The notes under the pieces are model-generated. The model made no database searches. It saw nothing but the letters and a program-made list of their open reading frames with translations, and was not told the DNA's origin. A stretch of DNA of 64,000 bases, taken from NCBI GenBank assembly GCA_029582265.1, contig CM055822.1, positions 39,076,679-39,140,678 on the forward strand, written 5' to 3'. Made by a program: the position numbers and the translations under genes. Source of the DNA: Zoroaster sp. YZ-2022 (taxonomy: Eukaryota > Echinodermata > Asteroidea > Forcipulatida > Zoroasteridae). Of this stretch, positions 1-11,600 are shown piece after piece (position 1 is the first letter of the stretch; every line of letters begins with the position of its first letter).

Positions 1-1210
1 GGGGAGAACCTAAGCTTTAATTTAGATATATATTTATCGGCCTCCCTTGAAAACTTTAAAAGTTATTCCCAACCCTAGAAAAGTTGTTTTCGTAAGACTG
101 TATAGTGCTGTATTGTTTGCGGTGAAACCCCATGCAAGTTGACCGTATTTTACAGAGGGCTAAGTGTCCATGGAGGCCGTTTAAGGTACGAAATAATTAT
201 CCAAATTCAAAAGTATGGTGTTTTTCTGAAAGGGGAGAACCTAAGCTTTAATTTAGATATAAAATTATCGGAATCCCTTGAAAACTTTAAAAGTTATTTC
301 CAACCATAGAAATGTTTTTTCGTAAGACTGTATAGTGCTGTATTGTTTGCGGTGAAACCGCATGCAAGTTGCCGGTATTTTACAGAGGGCTAAGTGTTCA
401 TGGAGGCCGTTTAAGGTACGAAATAATTATCCAAATTCAAAAGTATGGTGTTTTTCTGAAAGGGGAGAACCTAAGCTTTAATTTAGATATAAAATTATCG
501 GCCTCCTTGAAAACTTTAAAAGTATTCCCAACCCTAGAAATGTTTTTTTTGTAACACTGTATAGTGCTGTATTGTTTGCGGTGAAACCGCATGCAAGTTG
601 ACCGTATTTTACAGAGGGCTAAGTGTTCATGGAGGCCGTTTAAGGTACGAAATAATTATCCAAATTCAAAAGTATGGTGTTTTTCTGAAAGGGGAGAACC
701 TAAGCTTTAATTTAGATATAAAATTATCGGAAACCCATTGAAACTTTAAAAGTTATTCCCAACCATAGAAATGTTTTTTTGTAACACTGTATAGTGCTGT
801 ATTGTTTGCGGTGAAACCGCATGCAAGTTGACCGTATTTTACAGAGGGCTAAGTGTCCATGGAGGCCGTTTAAGGTACGAAATAATTATCCAAATTCAAA
901 AGTATGGTGTTTTTCTGAAAGGGGAGAACCTAAGCTTTAATTTAGATATAAAATTATCGGCCTCCCTTGAAAACTTTAAAAGTTATTCCCAACCATAGAA
1001 ATGTTTTTTTCGTAAGACTGTATAGTGCTGTATTGTTTGCGGTGAAACCGCGTGCAAGTTGCCGGTATTTTACAGAGGGCTAAGTGTTCATGGAGGCCGT
1101 TTAAGGTACGAAATAATTATCCAAATTCAAAAGTATGGTGTTTTTCTGAAAGGGGAGAACCTAAGCTTTAATTTAGATATAAATTTATCGGCCTCCCTTG
1201 AAAACTTTAA
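1..1210. repeat. ~230 bp tandem satellite, about 5.3 copies, open to the left
   Basis: The word GGGGAGAACCTAAGCTTTAA starts at 1, 232, 462, 691, 921 and 1152, so the period is 229-231 bp. Copies differ by scattered substitutions and one-base indels. The last copy stops at about 1210, where SINE-derived sequence begins. Short open frames inside it repeat from copy to copy and look non-coding. The array continues beyond the left edge, so its full size is unknown. Confidence 0.95.
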
Positions 1211-1354
1211 GCTGTATACTCCCCAGGGAGCTCAGATGGTTTCAGGAATGATTTATGAGCCTGGTGAGCAGGGGTAATAATATAATGCGCCTTGAGCACC
1301 AGTTTGGTGGATACGTGCGCTATACAAGTCTACATTATTATTATTATTATTATG
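1211..1354 (+). mobile_element. SINE 3' fragment (tRNA-Leu-like SINE family)
   Basis: This stretch is nearly identical to the 3' half of the complete SINE at 41756-42112: it shares GCTGTATACTCCCCAGGGAG, the tail GCGCCTTGAGCACC, a GTGCGCTATA box and a closing (TTA)n run. The tRNA-like head is absent, so the copy is 5'-truncated or was cut where the satellite joins it. Confidence 0.85.
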
Positions 1355-1356
1355 TG

Positions 1357-2190
1357 TAAAGCTACAGTCCCACCACCCCGCTAATATGCCGCAGAGAGGC
1401 GTTAGATGCCGGCATCAAGAAATAAAATGACCGTGGTGTAGCGTCTGTTAACGTCTATTAACGTCTCTTAACGCCCTGATTTGTCATTGCAGTCCCACAT
1501 ACACGGCATACATACGGTATACGGCCGGCTTACAAGCACGTTAGAGGGAGGCAGACCCACGCTAGCGGGCGGCAGAGAGACGCTAATTGGCGTTGGCACT
1601 GCGCAGAGGGAGGCAAACAGGCGCTAACAGCCCGCGCACGCGCGTTAGAGGCCGGCAGACCTACGCTAGAGGGCGGCATACCCTCGTTAGGGGGCGGCAG
1701 ACCTACGGAACAGCCCCGCTAGATGGCGTGGTGTAGCGAAGTGTATAAAAAGGGCCTTCACATAGCGTCTGTCTGCCGTCCCGTAGCGTCGGTCTGCCGT
1801 CCCCTAGCGCAGTAATGCCTCCCTGATGCCGTCTGTTTCGAGTTCCGCGCCATACCACGCAACAAGGCGGCAACAACACGCTGGAAGGCGGTGGACCCTC
1901 GCACGATAACGGCAGACCCTCGCTAGATGGGGGCAGACCTGCGTTAATAGGCGTTAATAGGCGGCAAGCAAAAGTTCGCCGTTCACCCCCGCAATTATAA
2001 AACATTTTTATAATTTCGGGGACGGTTGCCGGTATGTGGCGTTACATGGCGGCGACCTACGTTGACCTGCGTTAAGAGCCGCAGCTAGACGGTGGTCCTG
2101 CGCTGATACACGGTGACCAGGCCGGCAACAAATATTTGCTCTGCCGGCATCTAACGGGCTCGCTAACGGGGTGGTGGGACTGTAGCTTTA
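1357..2190. mobile_element. Non-autonomous TIR element (~0.83 kb) with internal degenerate repeats
   Basis: The left end (TAAAGCTACAGTCCCACCAC, from 1357) returns as its reverse complement at 2168-2190, and similarity continues inward through a GTTAGATGCCGGCA block on each side (about 1403 and 2144). The interior is GC-rich and built of degenerate ~25 bp units of the type GGCGGCAGACCTACGCTAG. No transposase is visible. A clean target-site duplication was not resolved, so the superfamily is open. Confidence 0.75.
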
Positions 2191-2580
2191 ACACCATAAT
2201 TGGCGAAAAGACTACGCATCACCGTACGTTTTCATTGTCTTGCCGCAATGCTGCAAGTTGGTATTAAAAATCGGGAGGATTACGACAAAATCAGGAGGGT
2301 TGGCATCTCTGAGTGCACAAGCAATATGACCTTTAAAGTAGTCTCTTTTCAGTAACAGCGGCGTAGCCAGGACTTTTTCAGTGGGGAGACACGGGGCAGG
2401 GGGCGGGGGCATTGCATTTCAGTGTGGGGGCCCAGGGGTATGGGTTTTTTACCTTTTCTTTTTCTTTTCTGTTTTTTGGGGCACTATGAGGGCACTGGAA
2501 ATTTGTGGGGGGGGCACGTTCCCCCAGCCGCCCCCCCCCCCCTGTTCAGTAATAGTATGATCTGATAAGATATGCATTAC
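2191..2580. other. Unassigned stretch with G/C homopolymer runs
   Basis: No gene is recognised. It contains G-rich and C-rich homopolymer tracts near 2505-2545 (a run of Gs, then a run of Cs about 15 bases later), which could form a weak hairpin or be an assembly-sensitive spot. The segment 2355-2450 has the look of an old transposon fragment but cannot be named. Confidence 0.4.
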
Positions 2581-2710
2581 CTGTTCAGCAAACAGCTCTT
2601 TGAGTCTTGTAATGTGGATGGTATTCTCCAGGTTTTTATTTGTGTATTCCTCTGTGCAGAATGCCTAGAAAAAACAAAAAATAACTCACTTTTTGGTGAA
2701 GATTTGCCAT
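2581..2710 (-). CDS. Two candidate 5' coding exons of an unrecognised gene
   Basis: On the minus strand an ATG at 2710 opens a short coding exon, 2710-2690 (seven codons), ending at a GTGAGT donor. After a 25 bp gap a T-rich tract ending in CTAG (2668-2665) leads into exon 2664-2581, 28 codons, ending at a GTAATG donor. Both junctions are phase 0, and the joined reading begins MANLHQK then AFCTEEYTNKNLE, rich in charged residues as in a helical or coiled-coil protein. The 25 bp gap is shorter than any normal intron, which is a serious weakness; the same bases also sit in an overlapping 81-codon frame (2931-2686). Later exons would lie left of 2580, where only repeats are seen. No family is recognised. 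Confidence 0.3.
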
Positions 2711-3000
2711 GACACCTGTCCCACACAGTCAGCCACTGATGATAATTTCAAGTTTATTAACAAGTTCGCGTCGGAGGCCGTGTCTACACGCACATGTTCT
2801 TGCACCCCGGATCGGAGAGCGTCTAAACACGCCATAGGAAACTCCGGAATATTTTTATGCACGCTCGGTTGAGCCACACGTGTACGGTGACATGCTCGGA
2901 AGACGTGGCCACACGCTGTGGAAGCTTCCATTAACGTGTGTGCGGGAAAAAGAAACCTGCACAGGGGCCCTGAAAAACATTTTCATTCCCGACGCGAACT
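2711..3000 (-). promoter_or_regulatory. Possible CpG-containing 5' region of the minus-strand candidate gene
   Basis: This segment has more CpG dinucleotides than its AT-rich surroundings and directly precedes the candidate start codon at 2710 on the minus strand. It also holds most of an 81-codon open frame (2931-2686) that resembles no family known to me and could be 5' UTR or exon. The call is inferred from composition and position only. Confidence 0.2.
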
Positions 3001-4264
3001 GGTTAACAATAGAGCATAGGGCTACATGTAAGTGCTTAGTTTCCTCATATAGACCTTATACATACATGTATGACATCACAAACTATAGAGCACCCTTAGT
3101 CAGAGGTTCATGTATGCACACAGCATGTAAATGTGTTGATCCTTTGAGTACACCTATGCACATCAACCAATGAGTAACATTTTGTTGGGCACCCTTCACT
3201 TTGTCACATCAATGCATAAGCCCGCCCCCCCAAAAAAAAGTATCTCCGTGCGTGTCACCTCAGACCTGTATGTCAGCATTTTTAGTTTTCTGTTTTGTTG
3301 CTATTAAACAATGTTCAATTGCATCCAACATTAATGGATTGATTGGAATTCTTCTGTGCTATGATTTAAACAACTTTTCACATAGCGGTATGAACGCTTG
3401 CCTGATTTTTAGGCCTCTCTTAGCCACCATAGTTTCTGTATGGGAAATTTGGTCTGGTTCCAATAATTGTGTATACATTTATCACGTATTTCATTGGTTG
3501 GCAAAAAAAATAAAATAAAAAAATGCTCCGCATCGATTTTGTAGCTAACCTATGAGCAGAAACTGGAGACTGTTTTGGGGCCTAAGGTCTATTATGCTGA
3601 ATTAGCAAATGTGGAGTGAGCCTCATACAATCATTGCGTAAACTTGCAGATCTTTAAAAAAAAATCATACTCATGATGTATGCATGAGTGGATTTAGGTA
3701 TTGCGAATATGTGACTTCTTCAATCAAAATCGGGAATAAGTAGTTTGGGCTGTTCTGACTAATCACACCATTAAATGGTACATAGGGATGAAAAATTTTG
3801 AAAAATTATGACCTGGTGGATTTTGATGTTCATGCATTTTATGTTTGATATGCTATCATTAATAGTTTTCCTTCTGTTATCTTTTCTCTTTTTAAAAATG
3901 TACATTTAAAGAGGATTACGTAAAAAGTTCAAATTACTTCAGGGCTGTTTATCTCAGAATCGGAATTCACTTTAAATACATCCCCTTTATCAGAACATAA
4001 CTTTGTGATTGGTTTCATTGGAAAACCAGTAATGTATACAACTCAAAATGTGCATTTCCAATGCATTCTTGATTTTGATGGAGCTAAGCTTGGGCGATAT
4101 TTATTTTTTTCATCCACCAATATATCGTCAAACATATATCGTGATTTTCGATATCATATTTTTTTTTCCTTCACGCATGATTGCTTTAGAGCCGATAAAC
4201 ACAGGTATGTACCCTTCTACAAGCGTCCCCCCCCAAAAAAAAATCGCCAGCACTTGGCTGAGAG
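3001..4264. other. AT-rich intergenic sequence, nothing recognised
   Basis: Short open frames only, no convincing splice-linked coding potential, no TIRs or tandem arrays detected by eye. A C-run followed by an A-run lies at about 4227-4244, just outside the next element. Confidence 0.5.
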
Positions 4265-4277
4265 ACACGTATGTTCC

Positions 4278-4567
4278 GGACCATGTCCGCAAGTACCATT
4301 ATGTCCGCGAACCGATTTGGGACCATTATGTCCGGCCCATTAAGTCCGCGGGCCCATTATGTCCAGCCCTTTACGTCCACGGGCCCATTACGTCCGTGAA
4401 CCCATTACGTCCGTGAACCCATTACGTCCGCGAGCCCCATTATGTCCGTCCCAATACGTCCACGAGCCCATTATGTCCGGTCCATTACGTCCGCGGGCCC
4501 ATTATGTTTGGCCCATTATGTCCGTAGGCCCATTAAGTCTGGCCCATTATGTCCGTAGGCCCATCTG
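4278..4567. repeat. ~17 bp minisatellite forming the left TIR
   Basis: Tandem degenerate units of the form CCCATTATGTCCGCGGG, with variants in the last bases (CGTGAA, GTAGG, GTCC). The same units recur in inverted orientation at 5607-5890. Open frames across it are repeat artefacts. Confidence 0.9.
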
Positions 4568-5606
4568 TAGCGTAAGCCTTGGCAAAGGCTGTTGTACTGA
4601 TTTCTGATCAACGAAATTGTGCACACATGGAGAGGGCGCTTGTCCCTGGATATGGTCGACACACGTACACTGTATAGCGAGATCAATAACTAAGTCATGG
4701 GTATAGTTGTGCATTGCGATCTCGTATATGATCGAACTCAATCAAGAGCCTTGGATCTTCTGTAATCGAACGTTTATGTGTAATATTACTTTATATTCCT
4801 ATTGAAAATCCGATGGAAATTTCTCATGCAAGAATTGTTGGTTTGTTGGCGGTTTAGTTTAAAGGATGGTCAATCACAGGCCTCTAGCTATGACCTCAAT
4901 AATGACGTATTTGACCTTAACGTACACAATGCATGCCACACATTTTGTACATGGCATCGCAGGGAGCACTTGCTGTGCCAAAAAATAACTAATGAGAATG
5001 TTAAATTTGGTTTTTAAAATTATATTAGCATAATGAGGTACGCTTTGAATTTTGGCAAGTACAGAAGGGTCAAGGCGACGATGGCCACTTTATGTACACG
5101 TACACATACATGTATACATACAATGTACTTGTACATGTGTACATATGAATCCATGCATCTATCTTGGGTTACACCCTGGTAGCGAGAGGGAAACAATGAA
5201 AGACAAAAACTTAGCTTTCCAAATGTTTGTTAAATCAAATTCATTTCATTATTATTTCAAGTTAACTTGTCTGTTATGCTATTTTCCATTTGTTTTCATG
5301 GGAACATTGATAATTTCCGCCTAGTATAAAGGAATAAAAATTTGGTAGAGAAATGTTAATACATAATTCTAACTAATTTGTTATGCTATCCAACATTTTG
5401 CTTACAGTGATTGGTTTAAATAAATTTGCATACATAAATTATTCATTTTGACTGAAGTTTGTAAATAATTCATTACTTAGCGTCATCGGAACGGACTGGC
5501 AAATGTGCTCGTGACTTTGCTACTCATCGCATGCAATTGCATGCGAGGTCTTTTTCAGGCGTTGCCACATGCGCCTTGACTAAAGGCTAGGCTTTCACCA
5601 GAGAGG

Positions 5607-5890
5607 CGCCCGCGGACATAATGGGCCGGACATAATGGGCCCGCGGACGTAATGGGCCAGACTTAATGGGCCTGCGGACATAATGGGCCGGATTTAATGG
5701 GCCTGCGGACATAATAGACTGGACATAATGGGCCCGCGGACATAATGGGCCCGCAGACGTAATGGGCCCGCAGACGTAATGGGCCAGACATAATAGGTCC
5801 GCGGACTTAATGGGCCTGCGAACATAATGGGCCGGACATAATGAGCCCAAATCGGCTTGCAGACATAATGGTCATTGTGGACATTATGGT
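5607..5890. repeat. ~17 bp minisatellite forming the right TIR
   Basis: Tandem units of the form CGGACATAATGGGCC, the reverse complement of the units at 4278-4567. The outermost units match the outermost units of the left array best, as expected for a true TIR. Confidence 0.9.
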
Positions 5891-5904
5891 CTGTAACACA
5901 CGTA

Positions 5905-7697
5905 CAAACACGCCATTCGTTTTAGAAATGTCACGAGCGCCAACTTTTGATCAAGGAGCCACCGTCAATTGTGCTTTGATATACAGGAGTGGCAGTTCAT
6001 TAAAAGCTCTCAGATATGGCCCGCAACATACCTCAGTTTGGCACAGTCAACGTATTATACAATTCAGTATTCATCCATTTTCGTACTTTACAGAGCACCT
6101 ACATTGTAAAGGCTAGGTATAAAAATGAATATGCAACATACTGAACATAATATGTTACATCCCAGTGCGCAAGCCGCTGGCGGGCCGCCAGCGGCTGGAG
6201 AGTGGCTGCGCGGCATCGGCACGCCGCCCGCAACCGACAGTGGTCCGCCGATGGTAGCTGCCAGATAACCGAGCAGTAATTCATCATCGGTTTCCGCTTG
6301 TGGACCGCTCACGGACCAGTGTATGGTCGTCCAGCCGAAGTCGGCCCGACGGAGGACCGAGCACGACAATTAATATTATTATCAAGATCAATTTAAGCTT
6401 TGTTGTAATTTACTTTTAAGGGGAAATATGCCAACGGGAGTTGAGATTCAGTTTGAGAGTAAACGTTACTTGATCGTTGGCGTTTTTTTTCCATTTGTAA
6501 CTTTTTTAAGCCGCCGCTGGTCCGAACATGGTCCGACCTCGGGCCGCCTGCAGTATTGATTTTTTATAAATCCCTCCTGTAATAATAAAAAATAAAAAAT
6601 AAACTACTAAAATGTGTTTAAATGTATTAATCGTGTGATGGAACATGGATGGAACGACCAGTGTGTTTTCTTTCGTCCGTGGTCTTATAAAAAAAAATTC
6701 TCTGGATCGGTGGAGCTGGGCGATCCGGTCATTGCGTAACGTTACACATAAATTGCTCGGATCGTACCCAAAGCTTCTATAGTAAAAAATACCAGGCTGT
6801 TCGCTCGGTCCCACCACCGAACCAAAGGTTGGATGAGACCGGTGGGGCCGAGCGAAACTGGGCGGTACACTTCCGGGCAGAGGGTCGGGAACGATCTAGT
6901 GAACACTAACTGCAGCAAGCATGCAATAAACAAGCAATGTGTGCATGTGATATCTGTGTGACGTATCCACCTGAACGCGTGATCGACTGCATCCTCATTA
7001 CATTGGCTGTGTACGTTGACGCACATTTTTCACACATCTTAGATGCAGGCACGATTGCCAAAATTAATTTATCGATAACGTCAGCGTGTGATTTAAGTTC
7101 ATTTTCTTCATTTTTGAAAGCAAATATTCTTCAAAAAATCTCACCTCTTTGACGGTTGGAGGACTACGTTAATTTCAGGTGAGTTTTTAGATGGAAACCA
7201 GTCAACTGTGCAGATATGACCATGGGCGGCATGGCTACTCCAGGCCGCCTCTCCCGAACCGCATGGAGTGACATGAGTTTGTAAATTAAAGGGATCGTAT
7301 ATGTTTGGTATGTATTTGGAACCGTACGTTTGTTTCAATTCTATATAACTGTAGAAAGTAGGCAGCCTAGAAAGTATACCATTAAAACTAGCGAAAGTAA
7401 TTGTTCTTTAAAAATTACGATTTTCAAGTTTCCCGCCCAACGGAAAAGAAAAACCTTGATAAATTCCCATTTGGGAGCAATTCGTGTAAAATCACAGAGG
7501 CCCCCATAACAATCGTAACAATTAAAATCGATACCCGGCCATACCGAATATTTTCGTATATACAGTATGCTGTGATAAATAAGTTCTGAATTACCGAAAA
7601 GTATTACGGGTTCAATTAGCGTAAGAATCGATGTCTATCACTGGTATCATACCGCAATACATATGGACATGACGTGTTTCACATCGGGAACCAGTAC
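5905..7697. other. Intergenic sequence with a GC-rich island and a 25-nt palindrome
   Basis: No gene recognised. A GC-rich island spans about 6160-6370; at 6172-6196 it holds a perfect inverted repeat (12-nt arms, one-base loop, arm AGCCGCTGGCGG). GC-rich pieces also occur at about 6505-6555 and 6800-6900, with related GGTCCG words, so these may be parts of one decayed mobile element. Confidence 0.5.
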
Positions 7698-8057
7698 TGT
7701 TATGGGTGTTGTTTTAGTCTAGGCAACGGACTACACACCCATCGGGATCGACACAACAGACAAAATGGAATAGCCAATTTAAACGTGTCTTCTCAATCTA
7801 CAACTTAGTATTTTATTAACATCAATAACATGTTATACGGTAAATAGGAATCCAAATATTACAGTAGTCTAAATGAGCCCGAGCGACCCGACGGCACGGT
7901 TGAGGGACACAGACCCCGAGAACTCGGACCTCACCCTTTTTATAGGGTTCTATAAAATAGGTGTTACATAACATAAAATAGGTGTTACCATTATAACTTG
8001 CATTCCAAACCTCAAGAGCCGAGACAGGAATGCGAACAATGAGGTAGCGGCATAACA
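7698..8057 (-). repeat. 3' LTR of the gypsy element
   Basis: Starts TGTTATGGGTG and ends GGCATAACA, with 6-bp terminal inverted repeats. It aligns along its length with 14337-14689 with small indels. It is the 3' LTR because the polypurine tract adjoins it at 8062-8074. Confidence 0.95.
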
Positions 8058-8061
8058 TACG

Positions 8062-8074
8062 CCCCTCCTTTTTT
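8062..8074 (-). promoter_or_regulatory. Polypurine tract
   Basis: On the minus strand AAAAAAGGAGGGG lies four bases before the 3' LTR, the usual position for the plus-strand primer of reverse transcription. Confidence 0.85.
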
Positions 8075-8704
8075 AAACAATTATATTTATATTAAATTAT
8101 TTATGTTTTCTTTCTTTTCGTTATGCTGACAAATGCTGGCCAGTCAAATACCAACAATACGACAAAATCAAACACAAACAATTCAATATAAATGTTTGGC
8201 AATTATTATAAGCAATTGGTATTAATTTAACGTTGTTCAACGCTGCAGTCTGTAGTCCATTTACGGGCATGAGACGTCCAGTCTGCGCACAGCGTTGTTG
8301 CCATCTCCAAGTCTAGTCTGTATAGACGGCTGAGAAGGATCAGGACGACGTCCTCGGGAAACTTCTGCACGGCTGCCTATGTGGTGGTCGTAGCTACTGC
8401 AAGCCGAGCTGAAGGTCGTCGCCTTTATTCGTGATAAGGAATAATCCGCAATCCTTAATAAACTAAAACATTAGTCATTATTCAAAATAATAAATACATC
8501 AATGATGATATTAGCATGTTTCAATTTAGGTGAACACTCAAAGTGTTGACTTAAAACAAATTCATATACACAAAAAGTACTTATTTCCGGTACCTCTCAC
8601 AATACATTAAATTCAAAATTTTACATCCATATCAATTAAATTTTGAATAATAATGTCAACACACCAAAACTTTAAAGTCAAAACAACTTAAAATCCTTGC
8701 TGAC
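8075..8704 (-). other. Non-coding 3' region of the gypsy element
   Basis: Between the end of the chromodomain frame and the polypurine tract there is no open frame of note; the sequence is AT-rich apart from about 8260-8430. It is probably untranslated element sequence. Confidence 0.6.
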
Positions 8705-9130
8705 TTATTTAACTTTACCAGTTATTCTAACAGGATTATTTTGAAGAAACTTACGGAGCGTTTCGTTCAAATTTTCAACTGGCTCCCATGAATTTTGATT
8801 ATTGGGAAAATCTTTCCACTTTATCAGATAATGCAATTTGCCGTTTATAAACTTTCCTCGTAGGACTTTCTCAACTTGGAACTCTTTGCTGTTTGCTTTT
8901 CCAACATTTGGTAAACCAGGTATTTGGGGGCTTCTTGGTTGTGGTTCGTGAATTGACATGTGTGGCTCAAACGAATCTTCAGGGCAATCACTATCTTGTA
9001 GGTGTTCAAGTGGATCCCTTTGAACAAAATCACGTGGCACTTCTTCGTTAGATGGTCTAATAAAACGATTATAAGCAAATTTCATTCTATTAACATGAAT
9101 TGGAGCATGGAGCAGTTTGTTGTTCTCCAG
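8705..9130 (-). pseudogene. Integrase C-terminal tail with chromodomain
   Basis: The open frame 9085-8705 ends in a chromodomain: a FQVEKVLRGKF start, the core LHYLIKWKDFP and the SWEPVENL aromatic/acidic segment, then a C-terminal helix. In chromodomain-bearing gypsy elements this module follows integrase and guides insertion to marked chromatin (family knowledge). Upstream the frame runs without stop to 9130, where the MITE begins; on the other side of the MITE the integrase frame resumes in phase. Confidence 0.9.
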
Positions 9131-9674
9131 GGCCCATATTCATAAAAGCCTGCTAAACTAGCAGCCAACTAGGCCTTTGCAGGCTGCTAAATGCCTAGTT
9201 GCCTGCTCCATAGTTTCTTGCTATTTTCATATTCATAAAACCCTGCTAGGGACAGTGCCAGGTAGTTGTCAACTAGGATTTAGTTGGTTGTTAACTTAGC
9301 AGTTGGCATTGTTCCAAACCACAAAACACAATATGGGTAAGTTTCACTTTCAATATGAGTGGCATGTTTATGTGTCTAACAATAGAGCTGTGCATGCACG
9401 AACTGTGTGTGTGCGCCTATCGAATGCAATGTACAGGCAGTTCTATGTTCTCAGCATCGTGAACACAGAGTCAAACATACAAATGAAGGGTTTAGTTGTC
9501 AACTAGTGACTTAGAGGTACCCAAGATCACCTCTAAAGTTAGCAGACAACTTAGCAGTCCACTAAGCTTAGCGGCATTTTATGAATAACACTTAGTATCC
9601 AACTAGGCTTAATTGGCAGTTAGGGGCCAATTTAGTTGCCAACTAGGCTTAGCAGGCTTTTATGAATATGGGCC
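9131..9674. mobile_element. MITE inserted in the integrase gene, Harbinger-like by its TSD
   Basis: 544 bp element with perfect 26-bp terminal inverted repeats (GGCCCATATTCATAAAAGCC at the left end, its reverse complement at the right). CAG flanks it (9128-9130 and 9675-9677), fitting a 3-bp duplication of the CWG type known for PIF/Harbinger elements. Removing the element and one CAG restores the phase of the host frame. The interior contains many short copies of AACTAGGCTTA and its inverse. No transposase. Confidence 0.85.
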
Positions 9675-11135
9675 CAGGTTTCTAACCTTAAAATTTACAG
9701 GACCAGTTTGTTGTACAAGTAAATATGGACCACACCAGAACTTTTGGAGTTTTCTAGATAATCCTTTCTGTATTGCTGGTATATAAATATACACAACATC
9801 TCCAACTTGGTAAGGTACTTGCGTACGACTATCACAACGATCCTTCATAGATGCTTGGTTAGATTCTAAATGTTGCTTTGAAATTTCTCTGGCTACTTCA
9901 AGTTGAGTGATTAAGTTATGAATATAATCTCTTACGTTACGTTCAGAGTATTCTGGTTTAGGACAAAGTGATACATCAATCGGGAGTACTGCCTCTCTCC
10001 CATACAACATAAAAAATGGACTGAAACCAATCGAATTATCTGCTGGTGTACTACGATATGCGAACTGGATAGCAGGGACAAAATTATCCCAGTTTGTGTG
10101 AAATTTGTTCACATAATGAGACACAGTCGTTAAGATTACAGCATTAAACCTTTCTTGTACTGCATTACACTGAGGGTGATATGGGCTAGTATTAACCTTT
10201 TCGGTACGCATTATCTTACATACTTCTTGAATCAGTTTGCTTAAAAAATTTGTACCTCTGTCACTAAGAAGAATACGAGGACAGCCATGGTTACATATAA
10301 TCTCTTTAAAGAACACGGTAGCTATTGTGGCGGAATCAATTTTGGCAACAGGCACTAAAATTGGCCATCTAGTGCAGTGATCCATGAAACATAAAACATA
10401 CCGATTCCCAGTTTCAGTGACTGGTAGATCTTATAGAGGTCCCAAAATATCTACGCTTACTCTCTGAAATGGCCCTTGTACTGTCATGGTAAGTAATGGT
10501 GCTACAACTTTATGCTTATGGGTTTTCACACGAGGGCACGAGTCACAAGATCTAACCCAGTTATCAATATCACGATACATAAATTTCCAAAAATACCTTT
10601 GGCGTATCTTACTCTAAGTTCTGTGGAATCCAAAATGGGCTGAGAGTACTTGATCATGACAATGATGGAGCACCGTATCTATATATGATGTTGGAATATA
10701 TAACTGGACAATACTACGTTCCGGAAATCTTCTGGTTCGAGGTGAATACCAAATATGATACAAAATACCATCATGTATAAAATACTGATCTATTTCTAAT
10801 AGTAAATTACGAGCTACTTTATCATCATCAGGTAAGACATTCGATTCCAGATATTCGATAACTAACTTTGAAAATTTATCGACTCTTTGCTCAACCTTGA
10901 ATTTGTCTAAATCAATATATTCGTGAATCTGTGGCAACTGGTTTTTAAATTTCTCCTGATTATGATACTGAACCCGTTTACCACGTTGATATCTCAAATT
11001 TCGAGTTTCATCAACATTAGATGAGCTATCTATTTGGACTGATTCAGTTGTTTCGTTTACCATAGCTGGCAGTACATCAAGATATTGATTAGATTTAAGC
11101 TCATTGTCAGCTATAACTGAACTCTTCGGTTTCAC
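9675..11135 (-). pseudogene. Gypsy integrase (zinc-binding and DDE core), broken
   Basis: The N-terminal HHCC zinc finger is partly visible: HHCHDQVLSAHFGFH at the end of 11135-10614, then CDSCPRV about 30 residues on (near 10540). The catalytic core follows in 10385-9660: first aspartate in MDHCTRW, second in LLSDRGTNF, glutamate in VQERFN. A VGDVVYIY/GPYLLVQ segment is the C-terminal SH3-like GPY module. A TAA stop near 10431 separates the zinc finger part from the core, and the MITE interrupts the end. Confidence 0.9.
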
Positions 11136-11184
11136 AACACTTAATGGTTTAGGTGTCTCATTAACTTCATGATTATGTATCCTG

Positions 11185-11600
11185 CTAGAGCATCAACATT
11201 AGTAAGTTTCTTTCAGATCTATGTTCAATTTCATAACTGTAAGACTGTAGATACAGAGACCAACGAGCTAGTCGGCCGGAAAAATGTTTCTGACCAAACA
11301 ACCACTTGAGAGCTTGGTGATCCGTGACTATTTTAAATTTACTGTTATGTTCTAGGTAGGTTGAAAATTGTTTTACACCTTCTACTACTGCTAATGCTTC
11401 TAATTCTGTCACTGTATAATTTCGTTCCGCAGCTTTAAGTTTTCTACTTGCGTATGCAATTACTCTTTCATGTCCGTCTTGTATTTGGGAAAGCACAAAG
11501 CCTAGTCCAGACAAGGATGCATCAGTCTGTAATACAAATTGTGCACTTCCATCAAATCTAGGGTGAGCTAATACCGGAGGTTCTAGAAGTTTTTGTTTAA
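11185..11600 (-). pseudogene. Gypsy RNase H domain
   Basis: Catalytic residues are visible in order: aspartate in LQTDASLSGLGF (near 11520), glutamate in TELEALAVV, aspartate in VTDHQALKWLF. The domain degrades the RNA strand during reverse transcription. It is in frame from about 11600 to 11185; RT and integrase lie on either side, with frame breaks between. Confidence 0.9.

Larger units (their letters stand above)
4272..5897. mobile_element. Non-autonomous TIR element with array-type ends (~1.63 kb)
   Basis: The outer ends are inverted repeats (left about 4272-4567, right about 5607-5897) that align across at least 70 bp, sharing CCGATTTGGG and TTATGTCCGGCCCATTA blocks. ACACGTA flanks it on both sides (4265-4271 and 5898-5904), a probable 7-8 bp target-site duplication. 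Inside the arrays lies a second inverted pair of the type AGCCTTGGCAAAGGCT (about 4576 and 5573). The ~1 kb core is homologous, in opposite orientation, to the core of the element at 56104-58252. No transposase. TSD length suggests a hAT-like mobiliser, but that is inference. Confidence 0.8.

Noticed and set aside
8845..9078. 77-codon frame overlapping the chromodomain
   Set aside because: Shadow in another frame; the chromodomain frame carries the recognisable motif.
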